The notes under the pieces: generated by a model | The model's input: only the letters and a program-made list of their open reading frames with translations | The model's database searches: none | What the model was told of the DNA's origin: nothing | Position numbers and translations under genes: made by a program | Source: Bog-159 sp049511415 | Lineage (GTDB): Bacteria > Acidobacteriota > Terriglobia > Bryobacterales > Bryobacteraceae | Assembly: GCA_049511415.1 (NCBI GenBank) | Contig: JBEKYC010000031.1 | Location: 1-64,000, forward strand | DNA: 64,000 nt | Direction: 5' to 3' | Shown here: in pieces, positions 16,231 through 24,428 of the stretch | Layout of the letters: every line of letters begins with the position of its first letter | How positions within the stretch are numbered: position 1 is the stretch's first letter

Positions 16231-19200
16231 TTGACCAGTTCATCCAGCATCACCCGGCCGAAAGTCACCATCGACGGCAATGAAGCCGCGGCCTACGTCG
16301 CCCATCAGATCAACGAAGTCGTCGTCATCTATCCCATTACGCCATCCTCGCCCATGGGCGAATGGGCGGATCAATGGTCCGCCGAACTGAAGCAAAACAT
16401 TTGGGGCACCGTGCCCACGGTCATCGAGATGCAAAGCGAAGGCGGCGCTGCCGGCGCTCTGCATGGCGCTCTGCAAACCGGATCGCTCACCACCACCTTC
16501 ACCGCCTCCCAAGGCCTGCTCCTGATGATCCCCAACATGTTCAAGATCGCCGGCGAGCTCACCGCCACGGTCTTCCACATCGCGGCCCGCACCTTGGCTT
16601 CGCAGGCTCTCTCCATCTTCGGCGACCACAGCGACGTCATGGCCGCGCGCGCCACCGGCTTCGCCATGCTCGCTTCCAACTCCGTCCAGGAAGTCATGGA
16701 TTGCGCCCTCATCGCCCAGGCCGCCACCCTGGAGTCGCGCGTGCCGTTTCTGCATTTCTTCGATGGTTTCCGCACCTCCCACGAAGTCGCCAAAGTCGAG
16801 CAACTCACTCCCGGCGATCTGCGCGCCATGATCGACGATGAGCTGGTGCAAGCCCATCGCGCCCGCGCCCTCTCTCCCGATCATCCCGTCATCCGCGGCA
16901 CCGCTCAGAATCCCGACGTCTTCTTCCAGGCGCGCGAAGCCGCCAATCCGTTTTACGAGGCCTGCCCCGCCATCGTCCAGAAAGCCATGGATAAGTTCGC
17001 TGCCCTCACCGGCCGCCAGTATCATCTGTTCGATTACTTCGGCGCGCCCGATGCCGATCGCATCATTGTCATCATGGGCTCCGGCGCGGAAGTCGCCGAA
17101 GAGGCCGTCGCCCATCTGAACGGCCTCGGCGAAAAGGTCGGCCTCTTGAAGGTCCGCCTCTATCGCCCATTCTCCATCGAGCACTTCGTCGCCGCCCTGC
17201 CTCCATCCGTCAAGACCATCGCCGTTCTCGACCGCACCAAGGAACCCGGCGCTTCCGGCGAACCGCTCTACCTGGACGTGATCAACGCTCTAAACGAAGC
17301 GATGGTCACTGGCAAGCGCGTGATCGGCGGCCGCTACGGCCTCTCTTCCAAGGAATTCACACCCGCCATGGTCAAAGGCATCTTCGATGAGATGCAGAAG
17401 CCCAAGCCGAAAAATCACTTCACCATCGGCATCCTCGATGACGTGGGCCACACCAGCCTCGATTACGATCCCGCATTCTCCAGTGAAGTCCCCGGCGGCG
17501 TGCGCGCCCTGTTCTATGGCCTCGGCGCCGATGGCACCGTAGGCGCAAACAAAAACTCCATCAAAATCATCGGCGAGGAAACCGAAAACTACGCCCAAGG
17601 CTACTTCGTTTACGATTCCAAAAAGTCCGGCGCCATCACCGTATCGCACCTGCGCTTCGGACCCCAGCCGCTGCACTCCAGCTACCTCATTACCAAAGCG
17701 AATTTCGTAGCCTGCCATCAGTTCTCGTTCCTCGAGCGCATCGACGTGCTGAAGTACGCGGAGCCAGGCGCCACTTTCCTCCTGAACAGCCCCTTTACCC
17801 CCGAACAGGTTTGGGACGAATTGCCGCTCACCGTCCAGCGCCACATCATCGCCAAGAAGCTGCGCTTCTACGTGATCGATGGTTACCAGGTCGCCAAAGA
17901 CACCGGCATGGGCGGTCGTGTCAACACCATCATGCAGACCTGCTTCTTCGCCATCAGCGGCGTCCTGCCGCGCGACGAAGCCGTCGCCGCCATTAAATAC
18001 GCCATCAAGAAGACCTACGGCAAGCGCGGCGAAGCCGTCGTGCAGAAAAACTACGCCGCCGTCGATTCCGCGCTGGGCCGCCTGTACGAAGTCGAAGTCC
18101 CCGCCGCCGCCACCGCCGCTTTCGACATGCGCCCCGCCGTCCCCGCCGCCGCGCCCGATTTCGTCCAGAAATTTACCGCCCGCATCATCGCCGGTGAAGG
18201 CGATGACCTCCCCGTCAGCGCCATGCCCCTCGACGGCACCTTCCCCACCGCCACCACGCAATGGGAGAAGCGCAACATCGCGCTCGATATTCCGGTGTGG
18301 GATGAAGAACTCTGCATACAGTGCGGCAAATGCGTCCTGGTTTGTCCCCACGCCGTCATCCGCGCCAAAGTCTTCGAGCCCGCTCTGGCCGAAACCGCGC
18401 CCGCCACTTTCAAACACGTGCCCGCCCGTTGGAAAGACCTCAAGTCCATGCACTACTCCTTGCAGGTCGCGCCCGAAGATTGCACCGGATGCGGATTATG
18501 CGTGGAGGTCTGCCCGGCCAAGAGTAAAAGCGAAGTCAAGCACAAAGCCATCAATATGATGCCGCAAGCTCCGCTCCGCGAGCCGGAAGCCGCCAATTGG
18601 GATTTCTTCCTCACCATCCCCGAAACCGACCGCCGTCTGCTTAATCACAGCCTGGTGAAAGACAACCAGTTGTTGCAGCCTTTGTTCGAATTCTCCGGCG
18701 CCTGCTCCGGATGCGGCGAAACGCCCTACATCAAGTTGATGACCCAGCTCTTCGGCGACCGCACCATCATCGGCAACGCCACCGGCTGCTCATCGATTTA
18801 CGGCGGCAACCTCCCCACTACCCCTTACACGGTCAATCACGAAGGCCTCGGCCCGGCCTGGTCCAACTCGCTGTTCGAAGATAATGCCGAGTTCGGCTTG
18901 GGCATGCGCCTCGCCGTCGACAAACAAAAGGAATACGCCGGCGAATTAGTGGCCCGGCTGGGCGCCGTCATCGGCGAGGAATTTGCCCAAACCCTCCTCG
19001 ACGCCGATCAATCCACCGAAGCCGGCATCTTCGCACAGCGCGCCCGAGTCGCGCAGTTGAAAGAAAAGCTCCGTGGGGCAGGCGTTTTTTCGTCGCCTGC
19101 CGTTCGCGACCTCCTCAGCCTTGCCGATGCCCTCGTCAAAAAGAGCGTCTGGATTCTGGGCGGCGACGGCTGGGCCTACGACATCGGTTATGGCGGCCTC

Positions 19201-19812
19201 GATCACGTGCTCGCCTCCGGCCGTAACGTCAACATCCTGGTCCTCGACACCGAAGTCTACTCCAATACCGGTGGCCAGATGTCCAAATCCACGCCCCGAG
19301 GCGCGGTCGCCAAGTTCGCCGCCGGCGGAAAGCCCGTTGCCAAAAAAGACCTGGCCATGATGGCCATGAATTACGGCTCGGTCTACGTCGCCAAAGTGGC
19401 CATGGGCGGCTCCGATAGCCACACCATCAAGGCTTTTGTCGAAGCCGAATCCTACAATGGACCGTCGCTTATCATCGCCTACAGCCACTGCATCGCCCAC
19501 GGCTATGACATGGTCTACGGACTCGATCAGCAGAAAGCCGCCGTCCAGTCCGGCTACTGGCCCCTGTTCCGCTACGATCCGCGTCTGGCCGATGACGGCA
19601 AGAATCCGTTCCAGCTCGATTCCCGCCCGCCCAGCATCAAGCTGAAAGACTACGTCTACAACGAAACCCGCTATACCATGCTGGCCAAGAGCAATCCCGA
19701 CGAAGCCCATCACCTGCTCCAACTCGCGCAGAAGGACGTCCTCGACCGCTGGAAGATTTACGAGCATATGGCCCATATGCCTGCCAATGGCTTGGGCCAG
19801 GAGGTAAAGTAA
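16231..19812 (+). CDS. nifJ: Pyruvate:ferredoxin (flavodoxin) oxidoreductase
   Basis: 1193 aa, the single-chain PFOR/NifJ architecture. It converts pyruvate + CoA to acetyl-CoA + CO2 and reduces ferredoxin. Order: N-terminal TPP-pyrimidine domain (YPITPSSPMGEWAD), the gamma domain, then two [4Fe-4S] sites C695-x2-C698-x2-C701-x3-C705 and C751/C754/C757/C761. The TPP-PP domain carries C825-SG-C828 and C1087 (SHCIAHG), with GDGWAYDIGYGG and NTGGQMSKSTP. The start is TTG after a strong AGAGGGGGAAG. The stop overlaps the next ATG by one base (TAATG). It implies anaerobic or microaerobic pyruvate metabolism. Confidence 0.96.
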   Translation: MTSSSSITRPKVTIDGNEAAAYVAHQINEVVVIYPITPSSPMGEWADQWSAELKQNIWGTVPTVIEMQSEGGAAGALHGALQTGSLTTTFTASQGLLLMIPNMFKIAGELTATVFHIAARTLASQALSIFGDHSDVMAARATGFAMLASNSVQEVMDCALIAQAATLESRVPFLHFFDGFRTSHEVAKVEQLTPGDLRAMIDDELVQAHRARALSPDHPVIRGTAQNPDVFFQAREAANPFYEACPAIVQKAMDKFAALTGRQYHLFDYFGAPDADRIIVIMGSGAEVAEEAVAHLNGLGEKVGLLKVRLYRPFSIEHFVAALPPSVKTIAVLDRTKEPGASGEPLYLDVINALNEAMVTGKRVIGGRYGLSSKEFTPAMVKGIFDEMQKPKPKNHFTIGILDDVGHTSLDYDPAFSSEVPGGVRALFYGLGADGTVGANKNSIKIIGEETENYAQGYFVYDSKKSGAITVSHLRFGPQPLHSSYLITKANFVACHQFSFLERIDVLKYAEPGATFLLNSPFTPEQVWDELPLTVQRHIIAKKLRFYVIDGYQVAKDTGMGGRVNTIMQTCFFAISGVLPRDEAVAAIKYAIKKTYGKRGEAVVQKNYAAVDSALGRLYEVEVPAAATAAFDMRPAVPAAAPDFVQKFTARIIAGEGDDLPVSAMPLDGTFPTATTQWEKRNIALDIPVWDEELCIQCGKCVLVCPHAVIRAKVFEPALAETAPATFKHVPARWKDLKSMHYSLQVAPEDCTGCGLCVEVCPAKSKSEVKHKAINMMPQAPLREPEAANWDFFLTIPETDRRLLNHSLVKDNQLLQPLFEFSGACSGCGETPYIKLMTQLFGDRTIIGNATGCSSIYGGNLPTTPYTVNHEGLGPAWSNSLFEDNAEFGLGMRLAVDKQKEYAGELVARLGAVIGEEFAQTLLDADQSTEAGIFAQRARVAQLKEKLRGAGVFSSPAVRDLLSLADALVKKSVWILGGDGWAYDIGYGGLDHVLASGRNVNILVLDTEVYSNTGGQMSKSTPRGAVAKFAAGGKPVAKKDLAMMAMNYGSVYVAKVAMGGSDSHTIKAFVEAESYNGPSLIIAYSHCIAHGYDMVYGLDQQKAAVQSGYWPLFRYDPRLADDGKNPFQLDSRPPSIKLKDYVYNETRYTMLAKSNPDEAHHLLQLAQKDVLDRWKIYEHMAHMPANGLGQEVK

Positions 19813-20828
19813 TGATCGACCTTTCCAAAACCATCGACCTGTCCACCACGTACCTCGGTTTGAAATTGAAGAATCCGTTAGTGGCCTCTTCCTCACCCAT
19901 GTGCGAAGACGTCGCCAACATCCAACGCATGGAAGACGCGGGCGCTTCCGCGGTCGTGCTGCACTCCTTATTCGAGGAGCAGCTCACGGTCGAGAGCCAA
20001 GACCTCGACCGCTTCATCTCCGCGGGTGAGAATGTCGGCGCCGAAGGCATCTCCCATTTTCCCGACCTCCTCGGCTACAACCGCGGTCCCGAAGGCTATC
20101 TGAAGCACATCCGCAAGGTGAAAGAAACCGTCGGTATCCCGGTCATCGCCAGCCTGAACGGCGCCTCCGTGGGCGGCTGGATCCGCTTCGCCAAGGAAAT
20201 GCAGCAGGCCGGCGCCGATGCCCTCGAGTTGAACATCTATTACATCCCGGTTGACACCGACCAAACCGGCGAACAGGTCGAGCGCAAATACTGCGACCTG
20301 GTCCGCGAAGTCCGCGCCGCCGTGCACATTCCGGTCGCCGTGAAGCTGGGCCCGTATTTCAGCTCGCTAGCCAACTTGGCCAAGCGCCTGGAAGCCTGCG
20401 GTGCCGACGGCCTCGTGCTTTTCAATCGCTTCTACCAACCCGACTTCGATCTCGAATCACTCGAAGTCGTCCCCAATCTGATCCTCAGCAGCCAGTACGA
20501 GCTGCTCCTCCGCCTCAACTGGATCGCCGTCCTCTACGGCAACATCAAAGCCGACCTCGCCCTCACCGGCGGCGTCCACACCGCCACCGACGTGGTGAAA
20601 GCTATGATGGCCGGCGCCAAAGTAGCTATGATGACTTCCGCCTTGCTGAAGAAAGGCATTAACTACTTAGATACCGTCTTGACTGAGTTACTCGTTTGGC
20701 TGGGCGACCACGAATACGACTCCATCCGCCAGATGCAAGGCAGCATGAGCCGCAACGCCGTCCCCCAACCGCAAGCCTTCGAACGCGCCAATTACATGAA
20801 GGTGCTCAGCTCCTACGCCATGCGGTAA
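19812..20828 (+). CDS. Dihydroorotate dehydrogenase-like TIM-barrel flavoprotein
   Basis: 338 aa. The fold resembles class 1 DHOD: the start TTYLGLKLKNPLVASSSP, SLNGASVGGWIRFAKEMQ, VAVKLGPYFSSLANLAKRLEACGADGLVLFNRF and LTGGVHTATDVVKAMMAGA (FMN phosphate loop). But where true DHODs have ELNLSCPN with the catalytic base, this protein reads ELNIYYIPVDTD, with no Cys or Ser in place. It is therefore unlikely to make orotate. Translation is coupled to nifJ (TAATG), so it may be an electron-transfer or maturation partner of PFOR, as this gene pair recurs in other genomes. Confidence 0.8.
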   Translation: MIDLSKTIDLSTTYLGLKLKNPLVASSSPMCEDVANIQRMEDAGASAVVLHSLFEEQLTVESQDLDRFISAGENVGAEGISHFPDLLGYNRGPEGYLKHIRKVKETVGIPVIASLNGASVGGWIRFAKEMQQAGADALELNIYYIPVDTDQTGEQVERKYCDLVREVRAAVHIPVAVKLGPYFSSLANLAKRLEACGADGLVLFNRFYQPDFDLESLEVVPNLILSSQYELLLRLNWIAVLYGNIKADLALTGGVHTATDVVKAMMAGAKVAMMTSALLKKGINYLDTVLTELLVWLGDHEYDSIRQMQGSMSRNAVPQPQAFERANYMKVLSSYAMR

Positions 20829-20833
20829 GACCT

Positions 20834-21148
20834 TCAGCCCGCCCGCTTCAAGCCCTCGCGGATGGCCTTCTTGAGCACGGTTTGGTAACCGACACCCGCC
20901 GCGGCGGCAATGCGTCGGGCTTGCTCCAGGTCGGCGATCGGAACGCGAATAGAGATCGCCCGGGTAGTCTTCTCTCTGGCCTGCGCCATGAGCTTCTCCA
21001 GCAGACGCGGATCGGTCTTGGCTATCTTGGAACCAGAAGCACGAACCAGGGTTCCCTGCTTCAGCGCGCGGCCGAATTCGCGCTGCGTTTGTCGGCGCCC
21101 CTCCGGGCTCGCGTACCAGTCGGGCTCATTGATCGATTTGCGGGGCAT
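20834..21148 (-). CDS. BrnA-like antitoxin (ribbon-helix-helix)
   Basis: 104 aa. The C-terminal ISIRVPIADLEQARRIAAAAGVGYQTVLKKAIREGL is a BrnA/CopG ribbon-helix-helix domain, and the N-terminal region (EFGRALKQGTLVRASG) would wrap the toxin. The start overlaps the 3' end of the brnT-like gene by 23 nt, the usual toxin-first order of this family. The antitoxin probably represses the operon. Confidence 0.8.
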   Translation of the reverse strand: MPRKSINEPDWYASPEGRRQTQREFGRALKQGTLVRASGSKIAKTDPRLLEKLMAQAREKTTRAISIRVPIADLEQARRIAAAAGVGYQTVLKKAIREGLKRAG

Positions 21149-21383
21149 AATGTCTAGTCTCTGTAGCGGTCATCTCGTATGCTGTCACCGTGCGGAACAG
21201 TCTCCGGCGGATAGTAAACACCACGACCAGGTATCGTCCCGACTCGGTCTTGCCGAAAAGCTTCCAACGCTCTTCGCGCTTGACCGTTGCGGCCCGCTCG
21301 ACCTCGAAAGGAGTAACCGAATGGCGCAAGATATGCTCCACATTGGCCGCATCCCAGTCAAAGCCCACGAGCCGGTCCAACAC
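21126..21383 (-). CDS. BrnT-like toxin (RelE-fold ribonuclease)
   Basis: About 85 aa from GTG 21383; TTG 21380 and ATG 21437 are alternatives. The family signature is present: FDWDAANVEHILRHSVTPFEVERA, then a middle strand GKTESGRYLVVVFTIRRR and the C-terminal FRTVTAYEMTATETRHY, where R/Y residues form the BrnT active site. BrnT cleaves mRNA under stress and is neutralised by BrnA. A promoter-like TTGCGG-17 bp-TATACT lies directly in front, which argues against the longer ATG start. Confidence 0.78.
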   Translation of the reverse strand: MLDRLVGFDWDAANVEHILRHSVTPFEVERAATVKREERWKLFGKTESGRYLVVVFTIRRRLFRTVTAYEMTATETRHYAPQIDQ

Positions 21384-21389
21384 GGCTCC

Positions 21390-21418
21390 AGTATACACAG
21401 GATTTGTATATACCGCAA
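21390..21418 (-). promoter_or_regulatory. Promoter and palindromic operator of the BrnT/BrnA module
   Basis: Reading leftward: TTGCGG, 17 bp, then TATACT (21395-21390). The spacer contains a near-palindrome with arms GTATATAC and GTATAC around AAATCCTGT. The overlap of a palindrome with the -10 fits autorepression by the antitoxin. The implied transcript starts at or next to the GTG, so it may be nearly leaderless. Confidence 0.5.
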
Positions 21419-21624
21419 ACGGGCCAGCCGAAGCCATACCACTGGACTTCCAGGGACTGCTGGCTGAGCGCCAGATACCAATTCATTATGGGATCGAGGA
21501 GTTTCGGGAAGATCTGCCAACCCTACGCGAGATGGGCGGGCTTTGAACCGACGCCAAGCACGCGATCCAATCTGGATTTTACGGTCTCGATCTCGCTTGC
21601 ATTCCCGGCTGCTGCGGAGATACA

Positions 21625-21894
21625 GTGGAAAACGAGCTTGACATGGGCAGTACACACGCGCTGTTCGTACTTTATGTTTTCCTGCTCTTCTTGGCCGGTT
21701 TCGCATTTTGGATCTGGATGCTGATTGACTGCGCCACCAAGGAGCCGAGCGTCGGAAACGACAAAATCCTCTGGATTCTGGTCATCGCGTTAACGCACAT
21801 CGTCGGTGCAGTGATCTATTATTTCGTAAGGCGTCGTCCTCGGCGCTTTGCAGAGTGGCAGAGAGCTTCCGTCATTCCCCAACGCCCACATTAG
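21625..21894 (+). CDS. Small membrane protein with PLDc_N domain
   Basis: 89 aa. Two TM helices at about residues 12-33 (FVLYVFLLFLAGFAFWIWML) and 44-66. The pattern W-x-W-M-L-I-D-C-A-x-K, N/D-K-I-L-W-I, and a terminal YYFVRRRPRR matches the PLDc_N domain found alone as a small inner-membrane protein of unknown role. The GTG at 21625 has GGAG at 21616-21619; ATG 21643 is a possible shorter start. Confidence 0.75.
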   Translation: MENELDMGSTHALFVLYVFLLFLAGFAFWIWMLIDCATKEPSVGNDKILWILVIALTHIVGAVIYYFVRRRPRRFAEWQRASVIPQRPH

Positions 21895-22082
21895 TGTGCC
21901 GCAAGTGGGTGTTGGGCGAGGCACTAGAGTTCAGCACCGCACGGCTTTGCGGGCCACTTGCGACCCCGCGTTAGGGACATTGGAGCAAATCGCTTCTGCC
22001 AGACCTCATCGTTTAGGGAGCCAACCATGCGATTGACCTCTTCGTCCTGCTGGCTGAACGGCAGGTCTTGAATCGACGCCAA

Positions 22083-22424
22083 TCACGCCGTCTGCAGAAT
22101 CTTATGAATCGCCCCGTTCACCCGCGCGTATTGCTCTACCTCGCTCGCCAGTTGTTTGCGGCCGTTGGCAGTCAGGCGGTAGTAGCGCGCCCGCCGGTTG
22201 CCCGCCGTCACGCCCCACTCGGCAGTCACCCAACCCTTCATCAACATGCGTTGCAGCGCCGGATACAGTGAGCCTTCCTCTACCTGCAGCACGTCCTCCG
22301 AAACCGCCTGTATCGCGTTGGCGATCTCGTACCCGTGCAGTTGGCCATCGCGCGCCAGCATCTTCAGGATCAGCATGTACAAGGTCCCCGGAGGGATCTC
22401 GTCGCGTTTCGCGGCCTCTGCCAT
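22083..22424 (-). CDS. PadR-family transcriptional regulator
   Basis: 113 aa. PadR winged helix: IPPGTLYMLILKMLARDGQLHGYEIA, SEDVLQVEEGSLYPALQRMLMKGWV, wing EWGVTAGNRRARYYRLTANGRKQL, and a C-terminal helix ending in HKILQTA. The ATG at 22424 sits inside a perfect palindrome (22419-22439), so the gene is probably autoregulated. It is the last of a leftward group Gfo/Idh oxidoreductase - membrane protein - PadR; no ADOP permease follows, unlike the other PadR gene in this window. Confidence 0.88.
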   Translation of the reverse strand: MAEAAKRDEIPPGTLYMLILKMLARDGQLHGYEIANAIQAVSEDVLQVEEGSLYPALQRMLMKGWVTAEWGVTAGNRRARYYRLTANGRKQLASEVEQYARVNGAIHKILQTA

Positions 22425-22439
22425 AGTTGAACTATGGCA
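22419..22439. promoter_or_regulatory. 21-bp perfect palindrome over the padR start codon
   Basis: Two 10-bp arms, TGCCATAGTT and AACTATGGCA, flank a single G. The ATG of the PadR gene lies inside the left arm. It is a likely PadR operator, or a hairpin that hides the start codon in mRNA. Confidence 0.65.
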
Positions 22440-22467
22440 TGCCGGGTCGCTGGACGTCAAGGCTGTT

Positions 22468-22848
22468 TCAAGCCCGCCGGAACAACCGCTCGCCGTCCTG
22501 CGACAGCAGCACCCAAAGTCCGTACACCCCCAGCGCCGTGCCGAACGGCACGTGGATCAGATCCAGCACCGACAGCACGATCGTCAAGATGCGCGCCCAA
22601 GGCGCGAATTGTAGCAGTCCGATGCCGGCGATCACCGCTGGCAGCGACAGCACCAGCAGCACGAAGAAGATCAAGGCGCCGATGCCGCCCAGGAGGACAC
22701 TCGGCGGGGCGCCACCGTCCGAGAAGTGGTCCGCGCCCACCAATCCGGCAATGCCGCCGAACAGCGCCAACAGGCCCACCGCGAGGAATATTCCAAGGCC
22801 GCCAAAAACGATATGCAGAATGCCGAGGGTCTTAACGTGGCTTTCCAT
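22468..22848 (-). CDS. Four-TM small membrane protein, unknown function
   Basis: 126 aa with about four hydrophobic segments: ILHIVFGGLGIFLAVGLLALFGG (9-31), a Gly-rich helix near 50-75 (LLGGIGALIFFVLLVLSLPAV), a third through AGIGLLQFAPWARILTIVLSVLDL and a fourth (VPFGTALGVYGLWVLL). The pattern LHIVFGGLGI and PWARILTIVLSVLDLIHVPFGTALGVYGLWVL is familiar from many uncharacterised bacterial proteins often next to PadR genes. It lies 9 bp after the oxidoreductase gene and 43 bp before padR, in one likely operon. Confidence 0.75.
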   Translation of the reverse strand: MESHVKTLGILHIVFGGLGIFLAVGLLALFGGIAGLVGADHFSDGGAPPSVLLGGIGALIFFVLLVLSLPAVIAGIGLLQFAPWARILTIVLSVLDLIHVPFGTALGVYGLWVLLSQDGERLFRRA

Positions 22849-22857
22849 AAAAACCGC

Positions 22858-24018
22858 CTATGCTTCCGGCGCCGGCACATCCACCCAGGCGTGTGCCGCC
22901 GAGCTGGCCAACTCCGATTCCAGGATCTGCAGTTGCCGCAGGCCGTCCGCGAATTGCGGATATTCCACCGCCGCCGCCGCATCCTCCACCGAATGGTAGA
23001 ACCGCCGGAATACTTGCTTAAAGGTATCGTCGTAGCCTTCGCTGTGGCCGCCCGGCAGGTCCGCGTACGGCCGCGCCGCGGGCAGCATCAACGAGGGGTC
23101 CTTCACGATCACCTGGTTCGGCTCGTTGCGATGCCCGATCCACAACTCGTCGGGCCGCTCCTGGTTCCACGCCACCGAAGCCTTGCTGCCGTAGATCTCG
23201 ATGCTCAGTCCGTTCTTGCGTCCCGCGTTCACCTGGCTGGCCGTGAAGGCGCCGCGCGTGCGATCCCCCATGCGAAACACCACCGCGCCGAAATCCTCCG
23301 TATCGATCGGCACTTCATCATAATCTTCCGGGCTCAGCGTCTTGCCCGCAAAAGTCTCGATGGACTTCTTGGGCCGCTTGCGGGTCTTATGGAACGTCTG
23401 CAGATCGGCGCAGACCGCGGTGATGCGCTTGCCGCTGACATGCTCGGCCATATCGCACCAGTGCGAGCCGATATCCGCCATGCAGCGCGAAGGCCCATTG
23501 GACTTCGAATCGATGCGCCAGTTCCAGTCGGTATCGTAGAGCAGCCAGTCTTGCGAGTACGTGCCCTGCAGCACCAGGATCTCGCCCAGTTCGCCCGCCT
23601 CGCGCATGCGCCGCATCTGCTGCACCATGGGATAGAAGCGCAGGTTGTGGAACGTGCAATTGCGCAGCTTCTTCTCCGCCGCCAGCGCCACCAGCTTGCG
23701 CGCGTTCTCCATGGAAGTCGACAGCGGCTTCTCGCAAATCACATGCTTGCCGGCATTCAGCGCGTCCGTCACCATCGGAAAGTGCAGCGCATTCGGCGTG
23801 CACACGTGGACCACATCCACTTCCGGATCGTCCAGAATCAGGTGGTAATCGCTGGCCGTCTTATCGACGTGGAACTCCTCGCCCAGCTTCCGGGCCTTCT
23901 CCTTCTGGCTCTCGCCGATGGCGTAAACCTGTACGAAGCCCAAGCGGCGAATCCCTTCCAGATGTACCCGCCCTACAAAGCCCGTCCCGAACACGGCGGC
24001 CTTCAGTCTATGCATCAT
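22858..24018 (-). CDS. Gfo/Idh/MocA-family NAD(P)-dependent oxidoreductase
   Basis: 386 aa. N-terminal Rossmann domain with GTGFVGRVH and the hallmark EKP (residues 96-98, VICEKPLS). The C-terminal beta-sheet domain contains the catalytic-type motif DIGSHWCDMAEH and the RGAFTASQVNAGRKN region. The family oxidises or reduces sugars and cyclitols; the substrate cannot be read from sequence. The group with long C-terminal segments ending in DGLRQLQILE is common in polymer-degrading soil bacteria. Confidence 0.88.
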   Translation of the reverse strand: MMHRLKAAVFGTGFVGRVHLEGIRRLGFVQVYAIGESQKEKARKLGEEFHVDKTASDYHLILDDPEVDVVHVCTPNALHFPMVTDALNAGKHVICEKPLSTSMENARKLVALAAEKKLRNCTFHNLRFYPMVQQMRRMREAGELGEILVLQGTYSQDWLLYDTDWNWRIDSKSNGPSRCMADIGSHWCDMAEHVSGKRITAVCADLQTFHKTRKRPKKSIETFAGKTLSPEDYDEVPIDTEDFGAVVFRMGDRTRGAFTASQVNAGRKNGLSIEIYGSKASVAWNQERPDELWIGHRNEPNQVIVKDPSLMLPAARPYADLPGGHSEGYDDTFKQVFRRFYHSVEDAAAAVEYPQFADGLRQLQILESELASSAAHAWVDVPAPEA

Positions 24019-24115
24019 AATTGCCTCTTTCCGAAGTGTCTACTGTAACCCATTTGCTGATACATTGGTATGCAAGATGGTGGTTCGCATCCGCTTTGGA
24101 AAAGGTCCGAAAGTG

Positions 24116-24391
24116 ATGCGGAAACGGCGCAAAAACCGCCGCGTCGCACTGGCCTTCGCCGCTATCTTGACGCCCGCCGCGGTAATGGCCGCCGCCCTCG
24201 CTTTTTGGGGCTTGGCTGCCGGCCCGAACTGGACCAGCAACTTCGCCATTCGCACCGGACTGCTCTCGCACTGGCAGGTATGGCTGGCTTTCGCGGCGCT
24301 GCTCCAGACCGGCTCGTACTTGCTGAATCGCTACGGCCGCATCGACGAACCGGTGGTTGCCTCCCCGGCCGGCCCTTTTCGCCGCTCGTAA
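24116..24391 (+). CDS. Small two-TM membrane protein, unknown
   Basis: About 91 aa from ATG 24116 (MRKRRKNRR); ATG 24077 is an alternative. A very basic start is followed by TM helix 1 (LAFAAILTPAAVMAAALAFW) and TM helix 2 (WQVWLAFAALLQTGSYLL). I do not recognise a family. It is divergent from the oxidoreductase and runs into the rhomboid gene, 37 bp downstream; a shared role with the rhomboid is possible but unsupported. Confidence 0.55.
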   Translation: MRKRRKNRRVALAFAAILTPAAVMAAALAFWGLAAGPNWTSNFAIRTGLLSHWQVWLAFAALLQTGSYLLNRYGRIDEPVVASPAGPFRRS

Positions 24392-24428
24392 TCGCCCCCG
24401 TCCTGTTATCCTATTTATAAGGGTCTCG

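Noticed and set aside
19812..20828. Calling this gene pyrD
   Set aside because: The catalytic Cys/Ser region is not conserved, so a pyrimidine role is not supported.
21643..22082. Searching the stretch after the PLDc_N gene for a further gene
   Set aside because: Frames between 21895 and 22082 are short and without RBS or known motif.
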